Source: Tahibacter sp042701255 (GTDB lineage: Bacteria; Pseudomonadota; Gammaproteobacteria; Xanthomonadales; Rhodanobacteraceae). Taken from it: 64,000 bases of DNA. Position numbers and translations under genes: made by a program. Location of the stretch: the NCBI RefSeq assembly GCF_042701255.1, contig NZ_CP170554.1:5332001-5396000 (forward strand), written 5' to 3'. How positions within the stretch are numbered: the first letter of the stretch is position 1; each line of letters opens with the position of its first letter. Under the pieces are notes generated by a model, which was given only the letters and a program-made list of their open reading frames with translations, had not been told where the DNA came from and did not search any database. Positions 8,282 through 19,541 of the stretch are shown piece after piece.

Positions 8282-10126
8282 ATGCCGCAGAACGCGCAAC
8301 TACCCGCTCCAAGACCCACGCAGCCGCACGAGACGGCGGCCGACGCGTTGCGCAACGGCCGATGGCCGGCTGCCGGCGAATGGATACTGCCCGCTGCGGT
8401 GCGCCTGCTTTGCGAAAGCATCGATCGCGCGCCGGAGCCGCTGACCGCGGCGCAGGCGCGCAAGGCCGCCGCGCTGCTGAACGAACGGCTCTGCTATGAG
8501 CTGACGATCCGCCTCGCGGGCGCCTGGAACCGCGGTCCGCGCTTCGACCTGGTGCTGGCCCGGCGCCAGATCCAGGCGCTGATCAACCTGGAACAGCTCG
8601 ACGACGCCGAGGCGCTGATCGACGCCGCGCTCACCCGCGCCTCCGCGCCGCAGCAGAACCCGGACGAGGCCATCCGCGAAAACGAGAAACGCGAGATCCT
8701 GGGGCTGCGCGCGCGCATCGCCAAGGACCGCTACGTGCGCGAATACGAGCGCGGCAGCGCGGCGGGGGCCATGCACGACCAGACGCGCGAGGCGATGCTG
8801 CTGAACCAGGCGCTGCAGCGCTACCGCCCGCTGTACAAGGCCGACAGCGGCGCCTGGTGGCCCGGCGTGAATACCATCGCCTTGCTCGCACGGCGCGCGC
8901 GTGAGCAGAGCAGTACGCAGCCTCCTTCCGAGGCCATCGACCTCGCCCTGTCCCTCATCGGGGAGCTCACGCATCGTCTGGAGCGTCATCGGGCGCAGCG
9001 CGAACGACTCGACGACGACTGGCGCCGGCTCGGTCGCCACGGCGGCACGCCGACCGGCCTGCAGTCGGCGGAGAACGGCTGGGCCGCCTTCGATGCGGAG
9101 CTGCCCTGGCTGTTCGCCTCGCTGTCCGAGTGCTACCTGGCCGTGCCGGACCAATGCCAGGAAGCGGAGCTCTGGTTGTATCGGTTCCTGCTGCATCCGC
9201 GCACGCAGCCGTTCCATCTGTCGAGCTATGCGCGTCAACTGCGCGAAATCTGGCAAGCCCATGCAGATCCGCAGAGCTGCTACTGCCCGTCGCTGCTGCT
9301 GGCCATCCTCGAGCGCCGCCACAGCGAAGCCACGCGCAGCATCACCCTGAATGCGGGTCGGGCCGTACGCCTGCATCACGACGGCGCGCTGGAAAGAGAC
9401 TATTCCGGCGAAAACCAGTTTTCGCTGCACACCCTGACCAAGATGGCCGCGGTCTGTGCCTCGATAGGCCGTGTCAGCCGCGCCAGCGACGATCGCGCCC
9501 GGGGTACCGGCTTCCTGCTCGACCAGCAGGTCCTGTGGCCGCAGCTGCCCAGCGAGCTGGTGTTCGTGACCAACGCCCACGTCATCAGCGAGTCGGTCGA
9601 CGACGCGCTGCGGCCGTCGGAGGTCCGCATCCGCTTCGAGGCCGCAGCCGAGGAGCCGCGCGTGACGTATCGCGTCGACAGGATCCTGTTCCATTCCGAA
9701 CCGGGCGAGCTCGGCGAGCTGCTGCCGACCTGCGACGCGCTGGACATCTGCATCGTGCGGCTGAGCCCCAGTCCCGTCGGCCTGCGCGGGCTGAAGATCG
9801 CCAGCGAGCTGCCGCAGCGCGGTCCGCAGACGCGAGCCTACGTCGTCGGTCATCCCCGCGGCCGCCCGCTGCAGATTTCGCTGCACGACAGCCGCCTGCT
9901 CGACTACGACATGTTGCCGCGGCTGATCCACTACCGCACGCCGACCGAGCCCGGCAGCTCCGGCAGCCCGGTCTTCGACGAGCACTGGGACGTCATCGGC
10001 GTGCATCACGCCGGTTGCGGCGACACGCCGCGACTGGACTGCAAGGGCACCTACGAAGCCAACGAAGGCATCGCACTGGCTGCGCTGCGGCGCCAGATCG
10101 AACAGGCCGGCAGCGGCCCGCCGTAG
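8282..10126 (+). CDS. TPR-S domain protein fused to a trypsin-like serine protease
   Basis: A 614-residue cytoplasmic protein without a signal peptide. Residues about 60-345 are helical repeats of the TPR-S type; the family signature is visible as ADSGAWWPGVNTIALLARRA (187-206). Residues about 388-600 are a chymotrypsin-fold protease with His433 (TNAHV), Asp488 (ALDICIV) and Ser560 in PGSSGSPVF, a complete catalytic triad. TPR-S joined to trypsin-like proteases is known from predicted bacterial conflict and signalling systems, where TPR-S senses a signal and the protease is the effector. Here the gene stands alone between mscL and a BNR protein, with no recognisable nucleotide-generating partner. 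The start is uncertain because the ribosome site is weak. Confidence 0.8.
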   Translation: MPQNAQLPAPRPTQPHETAADALRNGRWPAAGEWILPAAVRLLCESIDRAPEPLTAAQARKAAALLNERLCYELTIRLAGAWNRGPRFDLVLARRQIQALINLEQLDDAEALIDAALTRASAPQQNPDEAIRENEKREILGLRARIAKDRYVREYERGSAAGAMHDQTREAMLLNQALQRYRPLYKADSGAWWPGVNTIALLARRAREQSSTQPPSEAIDLALSLIGELTHRLERHRAQRERLDDDWRRLGRHGGTPTGLQSAENGWAAFDAELPWLFASLSECYLAVPDQCQEAELWLYRFLLHPRTQPFHLSSYARQLREIWQAHADPQSCYCPSLLLAILERRHSEATRSITLNAGRAVRLHHDGALERDYSGENQFSLHTLTKMAAVCASIGRVSRASDDRARGTGFLLDQQVLWPQLPSELVFVTNAHVISESVDDALRPSEVRIRFEAAAEEPRVTYRVDRILFHSEPGELGELLPTCDALDICIVRLSPSPVGLRGLKIASELPQRGPQTRAYVVGHPRGRPLQISLHDSRLLDYDMLPRLIHYRTPTEPGSSGSPVFDEHWDVIGVHHAGCGDTPRLDCKGTYEANEGIALAALRRQIEQAGSGPP

Positions 10127-10155
10127 GTGACAGTGAGTGCCGCGAACCTCAACCT
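10125..10155. repeat. 31-base stop-proximal inverted repeat, copy 1
   Basis: It begins in the TAG stop of the preceding gene: AGGTGACAGTGAGTGC then CGCGAACCTCAACCT. It matches the copy at 43550-43580 over its whole length with five differences; AGGT/ACCT ends are complementary. A degenerate, palindromic, terminator-like element. Confidence 0.6.
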
Positions 10156-10299
10156 CGAGATCTCGCCGTCGCGAAGGACCTCGAACGAAGCCATCGGCCA
10201 CGCGATCGCGTCGACCTCGGCGCGACGGGGTCTGCGCTATGAGGGCAGCGCGATGTTGCGCTCACCGTAACCTGCGCGGATACGCGCGCCGCGCCGCAT

Positions 10300-13677
<3,378 letters not shown>

Positions 13678-13867
13678 CGCCGCCTCCGCGTAGGACTACG
13701 GCGGGCATCGTAGCGCCGCCGCCGCGAGCCTGGCGGCCGCGATGTTGCGGAAATGTCCGCTTCGCCACGCGCCCGCCCTGATCCGCGTCCGCCAGGCATG
13801 ACTAGCGTCCTAGATCCTCGCCGCGCCCCGCGTGGCAGCATCGGCGCTTTGCTCACGGAGCCGACCC

Positions 13868-15295
13868 ATGCTGCTGCGCGCCCTGCCCTGCGCCCTGTTC
13901 GCCCTGCTCTCGGCCGGCGCCAGCGCCGCGACCATCACCACCGTTCCGGACGCCGCGGTCAAGCAGGCCATCGTGCTGCGCGACCAGGCGCTCAAGGACG
14001 GCCGCGCGTATGCGCTGCTGGAATCGCTGACCACCGAGATCGGGCCGCGCCTGGCCGGCGGCGTCAACGACCAGAAGGCGCGCGACTGGGCCGTGGCCCA
14101 GTTCCAGGCGCTCGGTTACGACAAGGTCTGGACCGAGCCCGTGACCTATCCGAAATGGGTGCGCCGCAGCGAGAGCGCGTCGCTGGTCGCACCGTTCGCG
14201 CAGAAGCTCGCGGTGACCGCGCTGGGCTATTCGCCGGCCACGCCCAAGGGCGGGCTCAGCGCGCCGGTCGTGCTGTTCGACAGCCTCGATGCGCTCAAGG
14301 CCGCCGCCGGCGCCGACGTCAAAGGCAAGATCGTGTTCGTCAACGCACGCATGAAGGCGCACAAGGACGGCCACGACTACGGCATAGGCTCGGCCGTGCG
14401 CAGCCGCGGCCCGGCCATCGCCGCGGAGCTCGGCGCAGCCGCCTTCGTGCTGCGCTCGGCCGGCACCGACAATCACCGCCTGCCGCATACCGGCGTGACG
14501 CAGTGGGCCGACGGCGGCAAGCGCATTCCGGCCGCCGCCGTATCGGCGCCCGACGCCGACCTGATCGCCGCCGCCGTGCGCCGCGGCCAGCCCGTGCAGA
14601 TGAAGCTGCAGCTCGACTGCGGCGTCGAAGGCGAATACACCGGCGCCAACGTGATCGCCGAGATCCGCGGCAGCGAAAAGCCCGACGAAGTCGTGATCAT
14701 GGGCGGTCATCTGGATTCCTGGGATCTCGGCACCGGCGCGATCGACGACGGCGCCGGCGTCGCGATCGGCATGGCCGTGGGCAAGCTGATCGGCGATCTG
14801 CCGCAGCCGCCCAAGCGCACGATCCGCGTCGTCGCATTCGCCAACGAAGAAGCCGGCCTGTTCGGCGGCAAGGCCTATGCGGCCGCGCACAAGCACGAAG
14901 TCGCGCAGCACGTGCTCGGCTCCGAGTCGGATTTCGGCAGCGACCGCATCTGGCGCCTGAGCGCGAGCGTCAAGCCCGAGGCACTGCCGGCCATCGACGC
15001 GATGATGCAGGTGCTCGCGCCGCTGGGCGTGGAACGCGGCAGCGGCAGCGGCAACGGCGGCCCGGACCTCAGCCCCATCCATGCCGAAGGCATGGCCGCA
15101 CTGAGCCTGACCAACGACGGCACGCGCTACTTCGACATCCACCACAGCGCCGACGACACGCTCGACAAGGTCGATCCCGAGCAGCTCGCACAGAACGTCG
15201 CCGTCTACGTGAGCTGGGCCTACATGGCCGCCCAGGCCGACGGCGATTTCGGTTCGGCGCCCGGCGCGTTCAAGCAGGGCGGCGCGGAAGACTGA
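13868..15295 (+). CDS. secreted M28-family metallopeptidase
   Basis: A 475-residue exported aminopeptidase/carboxypeptidase of family M28, close to the plasma glutamate carboxypeptidase type. ATG at 13868 was preferred over an upstream in-frame start because ACGGAG precedes it and a signal peptide follows (cleavage after AGASA). A PA-like insert lies around 120-260. Zinc ligands and catalytic residues are visible in GGHLDSWDLGTGAIDDGAG (His, Asp), ANEEAGLFGG (Glu-Glu) and DIHHSADDTLDKVD (terminal His). It probably trims peptides in the periplasm or medium. It diverges from the BNR gene, with a 190-base shared promoter region, and converges on a secreted unknown with only 6 bases between the stops. 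Confidence 0.92.
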   Translation: MLLRALPCALFALLSAGASAATITTVPDAAVKQAIVLRDQALKDGRAYALLESLTTEIGPRLAGGVNDQKARDWAVAQFQALGYDKVWTEPVTYPKWVRRSESASLVAPFAQKLAVTALGYSPATPKGGLSAPVVLFDSLDALKAAAGADVKGKIVFVNARMKAHKDGHDYGIGSAVRSRGPAIAAELGAAAFVLRSAGTDNHRLPHTGVTQWADGGKRIPAAAVSAPDADLIAAAVRRGQPVQMKLQLDCGVEGEYTGANVIAEIRGSEKPDEVVIMGGHLDSWDLGTGAIDDGAGVAIGMAVGKLIGDLPQPPKRTIRVVAFANEEAGLFGGKAYAAAHKHEVAQHVLGSESDFGSDRIWRLSASVKPEALPAIDAMMQVLAPLGVERGSGSGNGGPDLSPIHAEGMAALSLTNDGTRYFDIHHSADDTLDKVDPEQLAQNVAVYVSWAYMAAQADGDFGSAPGAFKQGGAED

Positions 15296-15301
15296 CGCAC
15301 T

Positions 15302-15973
15302 TCAGCGACGGCGACCTTCGTCGCCGTCGCCTTCGTCGGTCTGCTTGAGACCGAACGCGGCAACCGCGCAGCGCGGATCGTCGGACTCGAACACGTTCTG
15401 CGCGTAGTGGCCGCGCAGAATCTGCGGATGATGATCGTCGACGGCGCGGTCCGCCTCGTCGAAATATTCGAAACGCACGCGGCGGCACGGCGCCGGGCTG
15501 CCGTCCGGCAGCAGATCCGGATCGCTGTGGCGGCAAACGGCCGCATCCGGCAGGCGATAGGCGTAGTAGTAGCCGACGCGCGCACCGCTGCCGTCGTAGG
15601 CATCGCCGACGGCCCAGAAACCCCAGGCATCCGGTTGCAGAATGCTGCTGCCGACGACGACGCCGGCGCGGCTGTGCTGCAGCAGCAGGCCGTCGGCCAC
15701 GGATGCGAGTTCGACGCGATCACCGGAATGCAGCGCAATGCGTGCACCCGCGAAAATCCCGGCACCGCCGGCCTTGCCGATCTCGTAGTCATGCCCGGGC
15801 ATCGAGGCAAAATCCGCGAGCGTGCCGCCGCGTATCGTGAACGACTCGCCGACGCTTTTTCCCGCGGCACCGTCGGTGAAATAGACGCGGCAACGCAGCG
15901 CATCCGCGGCCAGTGACGCGGATGCGGCGCAGGCCGCGGCCAGAAAAACACTCAGCAATGCGACGCGCTTCAT
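15302..15973 (-). CDS. secreted protein of unknown function
   Basis: A 223-residue exported protein. The ATG at 15973 was chosen because GGGAGA precedes it and a signal peptide begins there (MKRVALLSVFLAAACAASASLAA). Four cysteines in the mature part (CRVYF, VCRHSD, APCRRVRF, DPRCAVAA) could form two disulfides. The middle is beta-rich (IFAGARIALHSGDRVELASV; SSILQPDAWGFWAVGD), and the tail is acidic then basic (TDEGDGDEGRRR). I do not recognise a family. It is monocistronic and convergent with the M28 peptidase. Confidence 0.75.
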   Translation of the reverse strand: MKRVALLSVFLAAACAASASLAADALRCRVYFTDGAAGKSVGESFTIRGGTLADFASMPGHDYEIGKAGGAGIFAGARIALHSGDRVELASVADGLLLQHSRAGVVVGSSILQPDAWGFWAVGDAYDGSGARVGYYYAYRLPDAAVCRHSDPDLLPDGSPAPCRRVRFEYFDEADRAVDDHHPQILRGHYAQNVFESDDPRCAVAAFGLKQTDEGDGDEGRRR

Positions 15974-16385
15974 GGCGATCTCCCGGATTGGACGAGGAAC
16001 GGCGACGCGCAGCAACGCAGCGGATTGCGCGTGCTCCAGACGGGTCCGGCACCGCACCGCTTATGCGGTCCGTGATGCGTGGACTGCTTGCGGCGGACGC
16101 ACCCGTCGCTGAGACATATCGGCGAAACGACGGCGGCGTGATCATCCGGCGCGCGCAGTGGTGTACCCGCTGTCGCAAAGACGCGACGAAGCGTCGGCTA
16201 CACGCTGTGCAGGCGGCCATTCCCGACACGGGCGCGCAATGGCAAGCTCGGCGCACGGCCCGCGCAGAACGCTGCGGACGGCCGATCTGCAGACTGCCGT
16301 AGTCCAACGTCTCGCATTGCTGCCGACGGCATGCGACCGGAATGCCCCACGCCGTTGCCACCGATCGGGGTCACAGAGGATCACG
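15974..16385. other. intergenic region between divergent secreted-protein genes
   Basis: The 410 bases separate two divergently transcribed genes and must carry both promoters. At 16011-16030 lies AGCAACGCAGCGGATTGCGC, which resembles a hairpin at 19020-19039. Short open frames here are basic and lack ribosome sites. No RNA gene is visible. Confidence 0.5.
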
Positions 16386-16916
16386 ATGCCGCTTCGAAAA
16401 TTCCTGGCCGCGCTGCTCGCGCTGATGCCGGCTTCGGGGCTGGCCTGCAGCTGCATCACGACGCTCGATCTTTCCGAGTTCGACGCCGTCGCCCGCGCGT
16501 TCGAGGGCGCCGACGAAGTGTTCTCGGCCGAAGTGGAAGCCCTGTCGCCGGAGGATCCCGGCGACTACGACGAACAGACCGCGCGTCTGCGCGTGATCCA
16601 GGCCTGGAAAGGACCGCATGCGACCGGCGACCGCCTGTCGCTGTTCAGCCGCAACGATCCGCTCCTGATGAACTGCCTGCGCCCGCTGCAGCGCGGCGAA
16701 GTGCTCGTGGCCTATCGCAGCCGCCGCCAGGGAATCTCGATCTGCTCGCGCTCCGGCCCGCTGCGCGATGCATTGCCGGACCTGCCCACGCTGAATGCGC
16801 TGTCCCGGCGCAATCCGGCCGACCACCTGTTCGCGCCGAATGGGGCATCGAACCCGGAATGGCTGTCGGAACTGCTCGTCGACATCTATTGGCACCGCAG
16901 GCAGCGGCTTTGGTAG
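16386..16916 (+). CDS. secreted Cys-rich protein with TIMP/NTR-like N-terminus
   Basis: A 176-residue precursor; GAGGA precedes the ATG at 16386. The signal peptide ends in SGLACSC, so the mature N-terminus is Cys-Ser-Cys. Cys-x-Cys at the mature N-terminus followed by AFEGADEVFSAEVEAL, a V.Q.WKG strand and a conserved CLRPL cysteine is the pattern of bacterial NTR/TIMP-like beta-barrel domains. The eukaryotic versions bind metalloproteases through that N-terminus; the bacterial function is unknown. The domain call rests on pattern only. It may be periplasmic or surface exposed. The following 343 bases hold no gene. Confidence 0.7.
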   Translation: MPLRKFLAALLALMPASGLACSCITTLDLSEFDAVARAFEGADEVFSAEVEALSPEDPGDYDEQTARLRVIQAWKGPHATGDRLSLFSRNDPLLMNCLRPLQRGEVLVAYRSRRQGISICSRSGPLRDALPDLPTLNALSRRNPADHLFAPNGASNPEWLSELLVDIYWHRRQRLW

Positions 16917-17259
16917 CGCCGCCCACACCGGACCGGCAAGAAGCCGGCACCGCTCGTCCGTGCCGGAAATCAGCGCATCGGCGGCCATCGACCAGGGCGA
17001 ACCGGAATCCACCGGTTGGCCAGGCCAAGCACGCAAAGCCACGAAATCCGGCAACGGCGCCGGATCCACGCCCGTTCGAACTCGCCGCATCCCTCGCCGT
17101 ACGGTGACCGATTGACGCTTCGCTCCAGGCATAGCAGTCTATCGGTTCATGTCATGTTGTCATTTGTCTGCCCGCAGGGCAGGTATCCAGGGGGAAAACG
17201 CCGGTACCGGCCACCGTGAAAGCCGGCTCCGGTTCTTAGGGTCAACATTGGGGAAGTGC
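16917..17259. other. gene-free stretch with small hairpin
   Basis: It contains the short inverted repeat CTGCCC-GCA-GGGCAG (17168-17182) and, before the next start, a GGGGAAG ribosome site (17249-17255). A TTGACG at 17112 could be a -35 element, but no good -10 is spaced from it. Nothing else stands out. Confidence 0.45.
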
Positions 17260-17838
17260 ATGAAGAAGAGCATGTTCAGTCGGGCCACCTTTGCCGGAGT
17301 CCTCGCCGTGGGAGCGATGACGGTGGGCTCGCCGACCGCCTTTGCGGCGATCGTCTGCAATACGACGCCGATCACCATTCCGCAGAACATCGACGGCGTC
17401 TATCTGAACCTCGTCACGAACGCGACCGGCACGACCGGTACGGGTACGGTCGGCTGGGACTTCAATCCGTACGCGAGCTCGAGCAATACGCTGCTGTCGT
17501 TCAACGGCGCGACGGGTTCGGGCTACGTGTCCTCGGGCGGTGTGATCAGCGCGCTGGCCTCCGGCACGCCGATCGATGCCTCGAGCACCTACCTGACCGG
17601 CATCCAGACCTCGGCGACCGCGATGGGCACGTACCGCGCCGGCGTCACCAGCGCCACCTATCTGGGCTTCCGCCTCACCGAAGGCGGCAATACCTATTAC
17701 GGCTGGCTCAACCTGACGACCGCCGGCCCGAACGGCTTCCCGGCGACGATCAACAGCTACTGCTACCAGAACACCCCGAACACGCAGATCACCGCCGGCA
17801 CGACGCCGGTGTCGCTGCAGCAGTTCTCGGTCGACTGA
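17260..17838 (+). CDS. secreted low-complexity beta-rich protein
   Basis: A 192-residue precursor with GGGGAAG before the ATG and a signal peptide cut near PTAFA. The mature protein is rich in Thr, Gly, Ser and Asn and poor in charge, unlike its neighbours. VYLNLVTNATGTTGTGTVGW, DFNPYASSSN, YLGFRLTEGGNTYYGWLNLT and CYQNTP are typical of a beta-sandwich found in secreted Xanthomonadales and PEP-CTERM-type proteins (YYGWLNLT is the most conserved part). Unlike many relatives it lacks a C-terminal sorting anchor, so it is probably released or adheres to the surface. Two cysteines may pair. It ends at a strong terminator and is monocistronic. Confidence 0.75.
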   Translation: MKKSMFSRATFAGVLAVGAMTVGSPTAFAAIVCNTTPITIPQNIDGVYLNLVTNATGTTGTGTVGWDFNPYASSSNTLLSFNGATGSGYVSSGGVISALASGTPIDASSTYLTGIQTSATAMGTYRAGVTSATYLGFRLTEGGNTYYGWLNLTTAGPNGFPATINSYCYQNTPNTQITAGTTPVSLQQFSVD

Positions 17839-17875
17839 CGAAGCGCCGGTTCGACGACGAACCACTGCGCAATCG

Positions 17876-17907
17876 GGGCGCCTCGACGTTGTTCGAGGCG
17901 CCCTTTT
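17876..17907 (+). terminator. intrinsic terminator
   Basis: Perfect 11-base stem GGGCGCCTCGA / TCGAGGCGCCC with loop CGTTGT and TTTTC tail, 38 bases after the stop of the preceding gene. Confidence 0.88.
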
Positions 17908-18052
17908 CATTGGTGGACAGAAAGCGCGTCATCGAGCGCCTGTCCGCACCTCAACAGCGAATCGGCATGCCCGGTGGTCGACTCGGACCGGATACCGGAA
18001 CCCGCAGCCGATCCCGTAGGATCGTTTCATTCCCATCGCGCCGGTTCCGCTC

Positions 18053-18991
18053 ATGCTCAATGCCCTTCGTCCGCTGATTGCGCTCGTGCTGCTGCTCTGC
18101 GCCGACGCAAGCCTGCTCGCCGCCGCGCCGCCGACAGCGCAAGCCACGCCGGAAGCGGCGACCGAAGCACCGCCGGCCGCCAGTACGGACGCCGCTCCGC
18201 CGGCCGGCGACGGAGGTGACTTCATCCGTGCGACGCGAATCTATTTTCCGCGCAGCGCCGGCCGGCTGTATTTCGAGCAGAGTGCCGTCCCCGAGAAAGT
18301 CGCCGAAGGGGTTTCGCTGCGCTACGGCTACGACGGCGCCACGTTCGCGATCGACGTATTCGTCTATCCGCTCGGACGCATGTCCGAGGCGCAGGCGCTG
18401 GACTATTCCACGCAGGAACTGCTGCGCAGCTTCGAGCAGGCGCAGCAGCTCGGCTACTACAGCAACGTCAAGCTGTCGCGGCCACGCGATCTGAAAATCC
18501 GCCTCAACCCGTTCGTGATCGTGCCGGCGCGGCAGTTCGAATACACGGCAGAACGCAACGGCGCGTCGGTCGTCTCGCATTCGCTGCTGCTGTATCGCAG
18601 CTACTACGGCATCAAGGTCCGCATCACCGCGCCGAAAGCCGAAAAGCGCGTGGCGAAGACGGTGGCGCAGCAGGTCGCCGGAGAACTGCTGCCGGCGCTG
18701 CGCCTGAGCCACGTCGGCAGTTGCGCGAAACAGAACGAAATCACTATCGCGATGACGGACTCGCTGCCGCGCAACGCGCCGCGCGTCAGTGCCGACGGCA
18801 GCGAAGTCGTCGTCAAGCGCGGCCAGGAACCGGGCAAGCTGCTGCTCGAAGCGATGATGCGCAAGGCCGACAGTGCCTGCGCGCAGAATTTCGACAAGGA
18901 AGAGGTCGCAGCCGGCGAGCAGTTCGAAACCCTGGAATTCCCGGCCGGCGCCTGGCACGACAGCGCGGCGCAGACACCGGCGGCGAACTGA
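18053..18991 (+). CDS. secreted protein of unknown function
   Basis: A 312-residue exported protein with signal peptide (residues 1-24, LIALVLLLCADASLLAA) and then an Ala/Pro/Thr linker to about residue 55. The folded part has alternating strands and helices (FPRSAGRLYFEQS; SLRYGYDGATFAIDVFVYPL; FEYTAERNGASVVSHSLLLYRSYYG). Two cysteines lie near residues 225 and 282. I do not recognise the family. The ATG at 18053 has only a weak ribosome site. It is monocistronic; a GCGCAAC..GTTGCGC hairpin at 19020-19039 follows the stop by 28 bases and may end transcription. Confidence 0.75.
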   Translation: MLNALRPLIALVLLLCADASLLAAAPPTAQATPEAATEAPPAASTDAAPPAGDGGDFIRATRIYFPRSAGRLYFEQSAVPEKVAEGVSLRYGYDGATFAIDVFVYPLGRMSEAQALDYSTQELLRSFEQAQQLGYYSNVKLSRPRDLKIRLNPFVIVPARQFEYTAERNGASVVSHSLLLYRSYYGIKVRITAPKAEKRVAKTVAQQVAGELLPALRLSHVGSCAKQNEITIAMTDSLPRNAPRVSADGSEVVVKRGQEPGKLLLEAMMRKADSACAQNFDKEEVAAGEQFETLEFPAGAWHDSAAQTPAAN

Positions 18992-19019
18992 AGTCCGCCG
19001 GAAGCGCCGTGCTCCGATC

Positions 19020-19039
19020 GCGCAACGCAGCGGTTGCGC
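19020..19039. repeat. small hairpin after stop codon
   Basis: GCGCAAC / GTTGCGC with loop GCAGCG, 28 bases beyond the stop of the gene ending at 18991. A near copy without perfect pairing occurs at 16011-16030. Probably a dispersed element. Confidence 0.4.
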
Positions 19040-19085
19040 CATACGGGGGCGATACGAGGTCCGGCCTCCCACCCGCCGAGGCCAC

Positions 19086-19121
19086 GTCGTACTCGACCAT
19101 CAGGTGAATGTCGCACCCCAT
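19086..19121 (-). pseudogene. 5' remnant of an MGCDIH-family gene
   Basis: Reading leftward from 19121, a consensus GAGGAGG ribosome site is followed by ATG and codons for MGCDIHLMVEYD. MGCDIH.x.VE is the conserved N-terminus of a family of uncharacterised bacterial and phage proteins of roughly 150-200 residues. After about 12 codons the similarity ends and the frame runs on through unrelated Ala/Arg/Pro-rich sequence, then antisense into the neighbouring gene, stopping at 18813. This looks like a gene start left after deletion. The family recognition is from memory of the motif. Confidence 0.4.
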
Positions 19122-19154
19122 GAGGCCTCCTCGCCATTCCCGGTACCGCAAGCG

Positions 19155-19541
19155 CTATTTCCGCTGCAGCAGATCCCACTTGTTGCCGCAGAGATCGCGG
19201 AACACGACGACCTTGCCGTAGTCCTCGTCGCGCGGCGTTTCGAGGAATTCGACGCCGTGCGACTGCATGTGGGCGAACTGCGCGTCGAAGTCGTCGGTTT
19301 CGAGGAACAGGAACACGCGTCCGCCGGACTGGTCGCCGATCTGCGCCTGCTGTTCGGCGCCGACCGCGCGGGCCAGCAGCAGGCCGCTGCCGCCGCCCGA
19401 CGGCGCGACGACGACCCAGCGCTTGCCGCCGCCGCGGTCCGCGTCCTCGACGAGCGTGAAGCGCAGCGCGCCGGTGAAGAACGCGATCGCTTCGTCGTAG
19501 TCGCGTACGAGCAGCGCGACGAGGCTCAGGCGCGCGCTCAT
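19155..19541 (-). CDS. VOC/glyoxalase superfamily protein
   Basis: A 128-residue protein made of the paired beta-alpha-beta-beta-beta modules of the vicinal oxygen chelate fold. Typical features are LVALLVRDYDEAIAFFTGAL at the start, RWVVVAPSGGGSGLLLARA in the middle, GGRVFLFLETDDFDAQFAHM opening the second half, and the ending KVVVFRDLCGNKWDLLQR, which matches the common F.D.DGN.W.L close of bleomycin-resistance-like and glyoxalase-like proteins. The substrate is unknown. Its ATG overlaps the TGA of the rRNA methyltransferase gene upstream by four bases (ATGA), so the two are co-transcribed and translationally coupled. Confidence 0.88.
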   Translation of the reverse strand: MSARLSLVALLVRDYDEAIAFFTGALRFTLVEDADRGGGKRWVVVAPSGGGSGLLLARAVGAEQQAQIGDQSGGRVFLFLETDDFDAQFAHMQSHGVEFLETPRDEDYGKVVVFRDLCGNKWDLLQRK

